Source of the DNA: an uncultured Bacillota bacterium
GTDB taxonomy: Bacteria; Bacillota_I; Bacilli_A; RFN20; CAG-826
Assembly (NCBI GenBank): GCA_949298295.1
Contig: CASFWS010000002.1
Coordinates: 1-22,288, forward strand
Reading direction: 5' to 3'
DNA length: 22,288 bases
Positions within the stretch are counted from its first letter, which is position 1. Each line of letters starts with the position of its first letter. The translations under genes were made by a program, and so were the position numbers. Below the pieces are notes generated by a model that saw only the letters and a list, made by a program, of their open reading frames with translations, was not told the DNA's origin and made no database searches. Of this stretch, positions 7,311 to 14,657 are shown one piece after another.

Positions 7311-8385
7311 GGGAATCGACAATCTTCGGGACGTCGGTGGCTACCCCGCGCGTTACGGGGAGACATCCTACGGAGTCCTTTACCGCTCATGCGACATCTC
7401 GCATGTCGAGGAGGGCGATCGGCCCCTTTCCGCGTCTTTAGGCATTAGGTCAATAATCGACCTTCGTTCTTCTGACGTCCAGCAGAAGTACCCGGACGAC
7501 CTTTCGGCTTTCCCTAAGGCTTCCTACTATCCCCTCGAAGCCAATGGCGGCGGGCGCATACCGGTCGATGAGGAGGATATGTTTGCCTCTTACTTCGAGA
7601 TGATCGAAGAACCGGTCAGCGCATCTCGCATTTTCCGGACCCTCCTGAACTGCGAAAAGCCGGCACTCATTCATTGCACGGCCGGAAAAGATCGAACTGG
7701 CGTCTTCGTTGCCCTCGTCTTGCTTGCCAACGGTGTCGATCCGCTAGACGTGAATGCGGATTACCTTCTTTCTTTGCCGTTGCTTAAGCATACTAGGGAC
7801 CGAACTCTGGCGGCCCATCCCGATTTTCCGAGCGTTTGCCTTTATCCTTCGGCTGACTATCTTCCGTCCTTCCTTGAACGGTTCGAGAAGCGCTACGGAA
7901 GCGTCGACGGCTATTTTCGGACAATTGGCCTAAGCACAACGGAAATCGATGGCTTGGCCAATCTACTCGGCGTGCAGGAACGTTCCTACGGGGCCGTCCT
8001 CATCTATCGCGGAAAGGCTCTCTTGGAGAAGATGGGGCATGGGCACATTTCCCTTTGCAAAGGCCACGTCGAAGCCGGAGATGTTGATATAAATGCGACC
8101 ATCCAAAGGGAAATTGCGGAGGAAATCGGGATTGATCCCGGCGAATACCGTTTTGTATCAGACCGAATTTTCTACATCGTTTACTCACCGGCGGAGGGGC
8201 ACATCAAGCGAGTCGGGTTCAAAGTTGCCCTCTTGAAGGAAGAGCCACATGCGAAAGCGGACGACCACGAAGTACGCGGCACTTTGCTCTTGGACCAAGA
8301 CGAAGCGAATAGAGCCCTGACGTTCCAAAGCGACCGCGACGCCCTTGCGTGGGCTTATCACATCATTGAAGGCCGAGTTGATTGA
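7285..8385 (+). CDS. Tyrosine phosphatase-Nudix hydrolase fusion protein
   Basis: Two enzymatic domains sit in one 366-aa chain. The N-terminal half (about 1-235) matches the bacterial Y_phosphatase3-type protein phosphatases: NLRDVGGYPARYGE near the start, GIRSIIDLRS, and the catalytic loop HCTAGKDRTG with Cys131 and Arg137 (C-x5-R). The C-terminal part (about 238-366) is a Nudix domain resembling dinucleoside-polyphosphate hydrolases, with KGHVEAGD and REIAEEIGI. The box is altered: Asp replaces the first Glu, and one extra residue separates it from Arg275-Glu276, while Glu279 and Glu280 are kept. I chose ATG 7285, which overlaps mscL by 26 nt and has GGGG just upstream; a TTG at 7261 would add eight residues. 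Substrates are unknown. The 3' end overlaps the convergent ATP-grasp gene by 23 nt. Confidence 0.85.
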   Translation: MAPRRIPLKGIDNLRDVGGYPARYGETSYGVLYRSCDISHVEEGDRPLSASLGIRSIIDLRSSDVQQKYPDDLSAFPKASYYPLEANGGGRIPVDEEDMFASYFEMIEEPVSASRIFRTLLNCEKPALIHCTAGKDRTGVFVALVLLANGVDPLDVNADYLLSLPLLKHTRDRTLAAHPDFPSVCLYPSADYLPSFLERFEKRYGSVDGYFRTIGLSTTEIDGLANLLGVQERSYGAVLIYRGKALLEKMGHGHISLCKGHVEAGDVDINATIQREIAEEIGIDPGEYRFVSDRIFYIVYSPAEGHIKRVGFKVALLKEEPHAKADDHEVRGTLLLDQDEANRALTFQSDRDALAWAYHIIEGRVD

Positions 8386-9244
8386 CGATGTAGCCGGCGT
8401 AAGCCTCCGCGACATTGACGCCGGTAGTCTTTTCGATTCCCTCGAGGAAAGCATTCGAGTTGACTTCGGAAAGGATCGGTTCCCCATTCTCCCCGACGAG
8501 CAAATCGACGCCGGCATAGTCGAGCCCTAGCCGCTTAGCGGCTTTTTCGGCCATGTAGACGTATCCTTCAGGGATGTCGGCCTTTTCGCCGATGCCGCCG
8601 CAGGCAAGATTGCTTCGGAAATCATTTTCGTTTCGACGCCGCATGCCGGCCACGAAGCGTCCGCCGATGACGATTAACCGGAAATCGACGCCTTTGGAAG
8701 ACGGTATGTAATCTTGGTAGAGATGGGCCTTCAAAGCGTTTTCATCCTCGAAGGTCGTCAATTCCCCGTAATTGTTGATGAGCTGCACTTCCCGTCCTAG
8801 AGATCCGTAAGAGCACTTGCCGACAAGAGGATATGAAAGCTCCTTTTCCACGAGACGAAGGAAAGAATCGTCATGCCCGCCGACGTAATTGAGGGGCGCG
8901 CCGATTGTCTTCGGCATCCTAATTCCATGGCCGGCTAGGGCTATGGAGGTCAGCATTTTGTCGTCGCTTAGGCGAATGGCTTCCGCCTTGTTAAAGAGGC
9001 GGTAGCCTTGGCCCTCAAGGGCCGCGGCCAGGTAGGCATCCTTGTCTAGGAAAAGCACGAAGGAGAACATTCTGGGGAGAATCTGGATAGCCCCTTCGCT
9101 ATTGATTTCGGAAAGGAAGGTCGTAGCCTTCGCTAAGGAGAGGCCAACATTTTTCTTCTCGAGTTCCTCCTCCATCCGTTCGTAGAAATGACGCGGACCC
9201 GAGAGGGATGAATAACCGTTGATTACGCAGAGACCTTTTGCCAT
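8363..9244 (-). CDS. RimK/LysX-like ATP-grasp ligase
   Basis: The product (293 aa) is an ATP-grasp enzyme of the RimK clade, which joins an amino acid to a carboxylate through an acyl-phosphate. Visible features are the lid and ATP-binding region with Lys143 (YPLVGKCSYGSLGREV), the DFRLIVIGGRFVAGMRR segment (187-204), NDFRSNLACGG (207-217), and the metal-binding residues Asp247, Glu260 and Asn262 in DLLVGENGEPILSEVNSN. These fit RimK, LysX or coenzyme F420/tetrahydromethanopterin glutamate ligases; no neighbouring gene fixes the substrate. It may modify a protein or make a small peptide-like metabolite. There is no ribosome-binding site, and a TATAAT box ends 8 nt before the ATG, predicting a leaderless or nearly leaderless message. 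The 3' end overlaps the Nudix gene on the other strand. Confidence 0.82.
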   Translation of the reverse strand: MAKGLCVINGYSSLSGPRHFYERMEEELEKKNVGLSLAKATTFLSEINSEGAIQILPRMFSFVLFLDKDAYLAAALEGQGYRLFNKAEAIRLSDDKMLTSIALAGHGIRMPKTIGAPLNYVGGHDDSFLRLVEKELSYPLVGKCSYGSLGREVQLINNYGELTTFEDENALKAHLYQDYIPSSKGVDFRLIVIGGRFVAGMRRRNENDFRSNLACGGIGEKADIPEGYVYMAEKAAKRLGLDYAGVDLLVGENGEPILSEVNSNAFLEGIEKTTGVNVAEAYAGYIVNQLGLQ

Positions 9245-9252
9245 ACGGGCGT

Positions 9253-9258
9253 ATTATA
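9253..9258 (-). promoter_or_regulatory. Leaderless-type -10 box of the ATP-grasp gene
   Basis: A perfect TATAAT on the minus strand (9258-9253) ends 8 nt before the ATG at 9244. No Shine-Dalgarno sequence fits between them (ACGCCCGT). A -35 box is weak (TTATTC about 16 nt upstream). Confidence 0.6.
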
Positions 9259-9290
9259 GCGACTCGTCTAATTTGAATAAGAGTAGAAGA

Positions 9291-9319
9291 ATGACATTTA
9301 GATGCTAAAATTTTGTCAT
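9291..9319 (+). promoter_or_regulatory. nadE extended -10 promoter inside two nested inverted repeats
   Basis: The extended -10 box TGCTAAAAT (9303-9311) ends 6 nt before the nadE ATG, so the message should be leaderless. The box lies between ATGACA (9291-9296) and TGTCAT (9314-9319), a perfect 6-bp inverted repeat with 17 nt between arms. It also overlaps a second repeat, TTTAG-ATG-CTAAA (9297-9309). The repeats could be an operator. The binding protein is unknown; the Phd-like domain of NadE itself is a candidate by inference. Confidence 0.5.
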
Positions 9320-11432
9320 GAAGAATACTGAACCGATAACCGCCCTGCGCGACACCAACAAGCTTGAGGAAGACCTTAGGGCTGCTGACGGCCGGCTCCC
9401 GGTCAGCAAGAACGGGAAGATCCGTTTCGTCATCGTTTCGCCCGAAGAATACGAAAAACTTGCCGGCAAGGATGAAGGAATTGCAAATAAGCCCCTTATC
9501 CCGACGATCGATGTCTCTGCTTCTGGGGATAATCTCGGCTTCGTTCGAGCCGCGGCGGCTACTCCTTTTGTCCATCTTGGAAACCCCGAAGCAAATGCGC
9601 GGGAGATCATTGAGAAAGTAGGGGAAGCAGCTGCTAAGGGGGTTCATGTCCTAGCCCTCCCGGAACTTTGCTTGAGTGGGTATACCCTTGGGGACGGTTT
9701 CTTGGACGAGCGAATCCTCCAAGGCGTTCTCGATGGCGTCAAAACGATCCTTGAGAAAACGAGGGATCTTAACCTGTTATTTGCCTTCGGAGCCCCGTTC
9801 CATGTTTTGAATAGATTATACAACTGTGCCTTTGTATGTTACGGTGGCAAGATTCTGGGAATCGTCCCGAAAACCTATGTTCCGACTTATTCTGAATTCT
9901 ATGAAGGACGCCATTTTGCCCCTGCTCCAGAGAGGCTAATCAAACTTCGGATTTTTGGGGATGAGGTGCCTTTCGGTACCGGGATTGTCTTTTTTGACCA
10001 GGACTATCCTTCATTGAAAATCGGCGTTGAGATTTGCGAGGACCTATGGGCTCCATCCTCGCCTTCGATTGGCCTTGCTCTTGCCGGGGCCACGGTGATG
10101 CTTAACCTTTCTTCCTCTAATGAGACGGTTGGAAAAGCTTCCTATCGACGCAACCTCGTTTCCATGGCTTCGGCTAAGGAGGTAGCAGCCTACATCTACG
10201 CTGATTCCGGAGAGGGCGAAAGCACATCGGATCTGGTTTTTGCTTCCCATAATATCATTGCTGAAAACGGCAAAATTCTCTGTGAAACGCCTTTATTCGG
10301 AATGAAAATGGCCGTAACTGATTTGGATATTGCCCTTTTGGAGGCTGAACGCAGGCGCATCGGCACATTCAAAGAAGAGGTTGGCCAGAAGACCTATTAT
10401 GTCCCCTTCAAGATGCCCATCTCCCTCCCCAAGACGCTTTGTCGGGAGTATCCCCGCAATCCATTCATACCTTCTGGTGAGCTTGATTGCGAAAGGGTGA
10501 CGGCCATTCTGGACATCCAGGCTGCGGGGCTTTCGAGCCGCCTCCGAGCCATTCGTTGCAAGAAAGCAGTCATTGGCCTTTCCGGTGGCCTCGATTCGAC
10601 CTTGGCGTTGCTTGTTACCCACAGGGCTTTTGTTAATTCCGGCCTTGATCCAAAAGACATCATGGCTATTACGCTGCCTTGTTTCGGCACCTCGAAAAGA
10701 ACTCACGACAACGCTCTTCTATTGGCCGAGTCGCTCGGCGTTTCCTTCCGGGAAATCAATATCTCTGAAAGTGTCAAATGTCACCTAAAAGATATTGGGT
10801 ATGACGGCGATCTGAACGTCGTTTACGAGAATGCTCAGGCTCGAGAAAGGACTCAGGTCCTCATGGACATAGCCAACGATATTGGAGCAATCATGATTGG
10901 CACCGGCGACCTTTCGGAACTATGCCTTGGCTGGTGCACCTATAACGGCGACCACATGTCGATGTATGGGGTCAATGCCTCGATTCCAAAGACCTTGGTC
11001 AAATACCTTGTTCGGGGATATGCATCTCTTCATCCCAAATGTGCCCCCTCGCTTCTTGACATATTGGATACCCCTATTTCGCCCGAGCTTCTTCCGACCG
11101 ATAAGGGAGGCCAAATTGCCCAAAAGACGGAGGATAAGATAGGTCCCTATGACCTTCACGACTTCTTCATTTACTACTATCTTCGCTACCGCTTCCGGCC
11201 AAAGAAGCTGCACTTGATTGCTAGGGAGGCTTTCCGCGGCGTATACGATGAAGAAACAATAAAAAAATGGCTGGTGGTTTTCTTCAAACGTTTTTTAGCC
11301 AACCAATTCAAGCGAAACTGTCTCCCGGATGGCGCCAAGGTTGGATCGGCAGCCATTTCCCCGCGGGGAGACTTGCGTTTTCCTTCCGATGCCGACGGAA
11401 GTTTATTGATAAAAGAAGCGGAAAGCCTATAA
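9318..11432 (+). CDS. nadE: Glutamine-dependent NAD+ synthetase with N-terminal Phd/YefM-like domain
   Basis: NadE makes NAD+ from nicotinic acid adenine dinucleotide, ATP and glutamine. Residues about 72-340 form the glutaminase (carbon-nitrogen hydrolase) domain with the Glu116, Lys185 and Cys240 triad (LPELCLSGYT, IVPKTY, GVEICEDLW). Residues about 385-690 form the synthetase domain with the ATP P-loop SGGLDS (422-427). Canonical family members start near FVRAAAATP (residue 75). Here about 50 extra residues precede it: EPITALRDTNKLEEDLRA, then PVSKNGKIRFVIVSPEEYEKL. This matches the pattern of Phd/YefM antitoxin DNA-binding/dimerisation domains. No alternative ATG, GTG or TTG is apparent at the junction, and the promoter points to ATG 9318, so the fusion looks genuine. 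Total length is 704 aa. Confidence 0.93.
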   Translation: MKNTEPITALRDTNKLEEDLRAADGRLPVSKNGKIRFVIVSPEEYEKLAGKDEGIANKPLIPTIDVSASGDNLGFVRAAAATPFVHLGNPEANAREIIEKVGEAAAKGVHVLALPELCLSGYTLGDGFLDERILQGVLDGVKTILEKTRDLNLLFAFGAPFHVLNRLYNCAFVCYGGKILGIVPKTYVPTYSEFYEGRHFAPAPERLIKLRIFGDEVPFGTGIVFFDQDYPSLKIGVEICEDLWAPSSPSIGLALAGATVMLNLSSSNETVGKASYRRNLVSMASAKEVAAYIYADSGEGESTSDLVFASHNIIAENGKILCETPLFGMKMAVTDLDIALLEAERRRIGTFKEEVGQKTYYVPFKMPISLPKTLCREYPRNPFIPSGELDCERVTAILDIQAAGLSSRLRAIRCKKAVIGLSGGLDSTLALLVTHRAFVNSGLDPKDIMAITLPCFGTSKRTHDNALLLAESLGVSFREINISESVKCHLKDIGYDGDLNVVYENAQARERTQVLMDIANDIGAIMIGTGDLSELCLGWCTYNGDHMSMYGVNASIPKTLVKYLVRGYASLHPKCAPSLLDILDTPISPELLPTDKGGQIAQKTEDKIGPYDLHDFFIYYYLRYRFRPKKLHLIAREAFRGVYDEETIKKWLVVFFKRFLANQFKRNCLPDGAKVGSAAISPRGDLRFPSDADGSLLIKEAESL

Positions 11433-11449
11433 AAGGGTTTGGGAAGGAA

Positions 11450-11458
11450 TGCTAATAT
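11450..11458 (+). promoter_or_regulatory. Leaderless-type extended -10 promoter of the gtrA-like gene
   Basis: TGCTAATAT (11450-11458) is an extended -10 box almost identical to the one before nadE. It ends 6 nt (AGCGGC) before the ATG at 11465. There is no Shine-Dalgarno sequence. It lies in the 32-nt gap after nadE. Confidence 0.55.
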
Positions 11459-11464
11459 AGCGGC

Positions 11465-12286
11465 ATGAAGAAAAAAGATATCAGTACCGAGGCCGCCGGC
11501 CTCGGGGCGGCCGCCTCAAAAAAGGAGGCCAATAAGAAGAAGCTATCGCTTGAACTTATTCGCTTCTTTTTTGTCGGCGTCCTTTGCACCGTCATCGATT
11601 TTGCCCTCTCTTATGTCATTGTCTGGGCTTTGGCGGATAACCTTTCGGCCATCAACGAATGGACTGGTTATGTGAGCTTCGCCATCGCGGTGACCGTTGG
11701 GTTCGTCGTTTCCTGCTGCGTCAACTTCGTTCTTTCGCGGACCGTTGTTTTCAAAAACGTCGACAAGAACATCAACACGAAGACGGCCAAGGCCTTTTGG
11801 ACCTACTTCTTCCTGGCCGTGGGCGGGTGGCTTATCGGCCTCGGACTTCAAGAGGCCGGTGTCTACCTCTGCAATTATCTTTGGGAACTCGACATCAGCC
11901 TCGACATTGCCAATGTCAGTTGGTCCAACCTCCTTGAAACCGGAGGTCTCGCCTTCTGGGCCTTCCTCGTCATCTTTGTCATCAAGACCATCGTGACCTT
12001 GGTCTACAACTACTTGACGAGAAAATTCATTATCTTCAAAGCCCCGAAGGAGGACCAAGCAGAGGAAGAGGCGGCGGTTCCGGCCCCCGTGGATGCGGCC
12101 GCGCCGGTCTACTACGATCTCTCCACGCGCCTCTGCACCCCCGAAACCCTCCAAAAAATCGTTCACGAAGAACTTCTTTCCTACTATGGAAAGAGCCAAC
12201 TTATCATCAATGAGGACGAGGCCCGCGCTTTGGTCAAGGATGAGCTTGACCGCTTTTGGAAGAGCCACCCCTCGACCAGAAAGTAG
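11465..12286 (+). CDS. GtrA family membrane protein with added charged tail
   Basis: GtrA-like proteins are small four-helix membrane proteins, often thought to move lipid-linked sugars or assist cell-wall polysaccharide glycosylation. The core is clear: RFFFVGVLCTVIDFALSYVI (about 33-52), a second helix (about 68-90) ending in the family motif NFVLSRTVVFKN, a third helix (about 112-130), and a fourth (163-183) ending in YNYLTRKFIIFK. Unlike typical members of about 130-150 aa, this 273-aa protein has a Lys-rich N-terminus of about 30 residues and a C-terminal soluble region (195-273). That region consists of an Ala/Glu/Pro linker and a predicted helical acidic domain I do not recognise. The ATG follows an extended -10 box. 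The BaiN-like gene follows after 6 nt, so the two probably share a transcript. Confidence 0.8.
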   Translation: MKKKDISTEAAGLGAAASKKEANKKKLSLELIRFFFVGVLCTVIDFALSYVIVWALADNLSAINEWTGYVSFAIAVTVGFVVSCCVNFVLSRTVVFKNVDKNINTKTAKAFWTYFFLAVGGWLIGLGLQEAGVYLCNYLWELDISLDIANVSWSNLLETGGLAFWAFLVIFVIKTIVTLVYNYLTRKFIIFKAPKEDQAEEEAAVPAPVDAAAPVYYDLSTRLCTPETLQKIVHEELLSYYGKSQLIINEDEARALVKDELDRFWKSHPSTRK

Positions 12287-12292
12287 ATAGAG

Positions 12293-13456
12293 ATGAAGAT
12301 CGGCACAGTTGGCGGTGGGGCGGCCGGTCTTTTCTTTGCCCTTTTCCTTTCTTCCTCCCATCCTGACTGGGAACTCGAAACCTACGAGAAGGAAGAACGG
12401 GTCGGGCGAAAGATCCTCGCGACGGGAAATGGCCATTGCAATATCCTTAATGAACATCCGGATTCGGATTGCTACTCGGACCAAAGGGCCGGCGAGTACC
12501 TTTCGGCCTGCGGCGGTTATCAAGGTCTGAAGGAAGCCCTTGAACGTCAGGGCATTTACCTTCAGAAGCGGAAGGAAGGCATTTATCCCCTGACCTATAG
12601 CGCAGCCTCGCTCCTTGGTTCTCTCCTTCAAATTCTTTCGGCTCGCAAGGTAACGTTTTTCAATGGTATTAGGGTGAATAACTACCAAAATGATTCGAAG
12701 GGAACTGAAGTTTTCTTCGATGATGGGTCAAAAAGGCACGTCGATTTTTTAGTCATTTCAACAGGGGGAAAGTCCGCCCCGCGCCTTGGGAGCGATGGTT
12801 CATTTTGGTCTGTTCTTTCGTCTCATGGATATTCCGTTTCGAAGCCTTCGCCGGCGCTTACCCCGATTAAAGTCAAAGAAACTGGCCTCGGAGTTATCAA
12901 GGGTATTCGCCATCGCGCTGTTGTGTCGATCGTTGTCGAAGGGAGCCCCGTTTTCGAAGAAGAGGGCGAAATTCTCTTTAAGGAAGATGGCCTTAGCGGA
13001 ATCGTCGCCTTCAATGCTTCAAGCTTTCTGACTTGGAAAGAACTTTGGGGCAAATCGTCCCTCATTCTTGATCTTTTTCCCGACACGGCGGAAAGCGAAT
13101 TGCTTTTTATGGAGCGGAACGCTAGGAAACTAGGTGCCAGGCCTCTCGAGACCATCGTCGAGAAGAATTTGGCCGCCTATCTTTCTAAGCGGAGCCAAAG
13201 GGAAGGAAAACCGACGGTCTCCTTGCTTAAAAAACTCCCTTTTTCGCCCCTTTGTTCATACGGCTTCGACGACAGCCAAGTCACTCACGGTGGGGTTGAT
13301 TTGGATGATGTTGATCTGGCTTGCCGTTCGCGAATCGAAAACGGAGTCGGCATCCTCGGCGAGGCCTTAAACGTCGACGGGAAATGCGGAGGGTATAATC
13401 TAACTTGGGCCTTGGGAACTGCCTATTTGCTCGCTGAAAGTTTTAAATCCGAATAA
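12293..13456 (+). CDS. BaiN/YhiN-like NAD(P)/FAD-dependent oxidoreductase (HI0933 family)
   Basis: This 387-aa flavoprotein has the N-terminal Rossmann FAD motif VGGGAAGLFFAL (about 6-17), the family hallmark VGRKILATGNGHCNILN (37-53), a mid-sequence STGGKSAPRLGSDG segment, and a C-terminal GVDLDDV...GGYNLTWALGTAYL stretch that closes the FAD site. These define the HI0933/YhiN/BaiN group, members of which reduce unsaturated or keto substrates; the physiological substrate here cannot be read from sequence. It starts 6 nt after the gtrA-like gene without a good ribosome-binding site, so it is probably read from the same message. No terminator is evident after its TAA. Confidence 0.87.
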   Translation: MKIGTVGGGAAGLFFALFLSSSHPDWELETYEKEERVGRKILATGNGHCNILNEHPDSDCYSDQRAGEYLSACGGYQGLKEALERQGIYLQKRKEGIYPLTYSAASLLGSLLQILSARKVTFFNGIRVNNYQNDSKGTEVFFDDGSKRHVDFLVISTGGKSAPRLGSDGSFWSVLSSHGYSVSKPSPALTPIKVKETGLGVIKGIRHRAVVSIVVEGSPVFEEEGEILFKEDGLSGIVAFNASSFLTWKELWGKSSLILDLFPDTAESELLFMERNARKLGARPLETIVEKNLAAYLSKRSQREGKPTVSLLKKLPFSPLCSYGFDDSQVTHGGVDLDDVDLACRSRIENGVGILGEALNVDGKCGGYNLTWALGTAYLLAESFKSE

Positions 13457-13542
13457 AGACGCCTGTTTTGCATAGGATTTTACTTCAATTGGTCCCTTTC
13501 GATGCCGCTTTTTTGCCTTAAGGCAAGACGGCTATTTCGTAA

Positions 13543-13571
13543 TTGACTATCTTATAAAGATAGAATTTAAT
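13543..13571 (+). promoter_or_regulatory. Promoter with palindromic operator candidate
   Basis: TTGACT (13543-13548) and TTTAAT (13566-13571) are spaced by exactly 17 nt. The spacer carries a perfect inverted repeat, CTATCTT-ATA-AAGATAG (13547-13563), which would overlap bound RNA polymerase. This is typical of a repressor operator. Predicted transcription starts near 13578 and gives a leader of about 57 nt. Confidence 0.6.
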
Positions 13572-13634
13572 AACTAGGACGCTTGGACGCTCTTTTGTCA
13601 GGTCCAGTGCCCTTGTTTTGAGAGGTGTCGATCC

Positions 13635-14591
13635 ATGAAGTATTCTCAAACCGCCCGTGTCCTCAGTTTGGTTGTCCACGGGGTGATTGCCTTGGCCTTT
13701 GGTTGCCTGGGCTTCTATTTCGGCTTTTTCGTTACGCCGGAATACTTCAATCCTGCTGCGAACCAATTCGTTGAGTATCTCTTCGAAGGTTCATATCTGC
13801 TCTATCTTGAGCTTGCTGTTATCGGGCTTTCGCTTTTCCTCATTTCGACCTATGGCTTCGTCAAAGCCCTCCTTTCCATCAATGAAGGAAGCGATGAGAA
13901 ATTGGTCGAAAGCTTCTCGGCTTTCATTGCCGATGGCTGGCTTGTTTCCGTCTTTTTCTTGCTCCAGGCCGTTCTCCTTTTCGACCTCACGAGCAACACG
14001 ACCGGAACGAGCAATGGGAGCGTTGCCTTCGTCGTCGTAGCCGCTTTGATCATCGCCATCATCTTGCTCATTGCTACCAATATCCCGATGGTCAAGCTTT
14101 TCGATGGCAAGGATTCCTCAATCCTCGTAACGCGCCTTGCGTGGGGCGCTGCTACGGCCCTTCTCGTGATTGCTGCCGAAGCTCTTATCACCCTCCCGGG
14201 GCTTTATCTGGCGACGGACATGGCCTATGACGGCGATATTTTGCTCCAGCTTTGGACCTTGGTCGTGGCTGCCGGCGTCCCTGGCGTCTTGCTCGCCATG
14301 CTTGGCTTCAAGGTGGCGAAAAAGGGCATTGCCAAGACGACGTCCTTCTCCAATGGCACAATCACCGTCACCGGCGGCCTTATCGGCATTGCCATGCTTA
14401 TCATGGGTTGCTTGGAGCTTGTGGGGCTCGGTGATGACGAGAGTTTCTATACTCTCTTGACCACCAACTTCAAGCCGGTCGGATACGGCTATCCGGTCAT
14501 GCTCGTCATCCTTGGCTGCTTGCTCATTCTCGGCACCATCGCCTTCGTCGGATACACTTTCTCCCCGAAAGCCAAGCGCGAGAACGCTTAA
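13635..14591 (+). CDS. Eight-helix membrane protein of unknown function
   Basis: I do not recognise a family. The 318-aa product has about eight hydrophobic segments (near residues 9-33, 54-80, 101-118, 129-151, 166-191, 206-225, 243-263 and 284-308), short charged connections, and a basic C-terminus (SPKAKRENA). This predicts an integral cytoplasmic-membrane protein with no large soluble domain or catalytic motif. Two halves with similar helix spacing suggest a four-plus-four arrangement, but I cannot confirm an internal repeat by eye. The ATG is preceded by GAGAGGTG at a normal distance. The gene is monocistronic, with its own operator-like promoter and a strong terminator just downstream, which suggests separate regulation. 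Confidence 0.75.
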   Translation: MKYSQTARVLSLVVHGVIALAFGCLGFYFGFFVTPEYFNPAANQFVEYLFEGSYLLYLELAVIGLSLFLISTYGFVKALLSINEGSDEKLVESFSAFIADGWLVSVFFLLQAVLLFDLTSNTTGTSNGSVAFVVVAALIIAIILLIATNIPMVKLFDGKDSSILVTRLAWGAATALLVIAAEALITLPGLYLATDMAYDGDILLQLWTLVVAAGVPGVLLAMLGFKVAKKGIAKTTSFSNGTITVTGGLIGIAMLIMGCLELVGLGDDESFYTLLTTNFKPVGYGYPVMLVILGCLLILGTIAFVGYTFSPKAKRENA

Positions 14592-14607
14592 GAGACTGAT
14601 ATACGGA

Positions 14608-14635
14608 AAAAGCCCCTCGCGGGGCTTTTCATTTT
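14608..14635. terminator. Bidirectional intrinsic terminator
   Basis: A perfect 9-bp stem AAAAGCCCC, loop TCGC, GGGGCTTTT (14608-14629) is followed by T-rich sequence on + and, read on the minus strand, by TTTTT. It lies 17 nt after the membrane-protein stop and about 20 nt after the end of the convergent kinase gene, so it serves both. It is the strongest terminator in the window. Confidence 0.9.
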
Positions 14636-14657
14636 GCTCCGAACTCGGAAGCAGAAC

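Noticed and set aside
13513..13526. Palindrome TTGCCTTAAGGCAA as a terminator after the BaiN-like gene
   Set aside because: The T-run lies before the hairpin on the plus strand and reads as A-run after it on the minus strand, so neither direction fits an intrinsic terminator.
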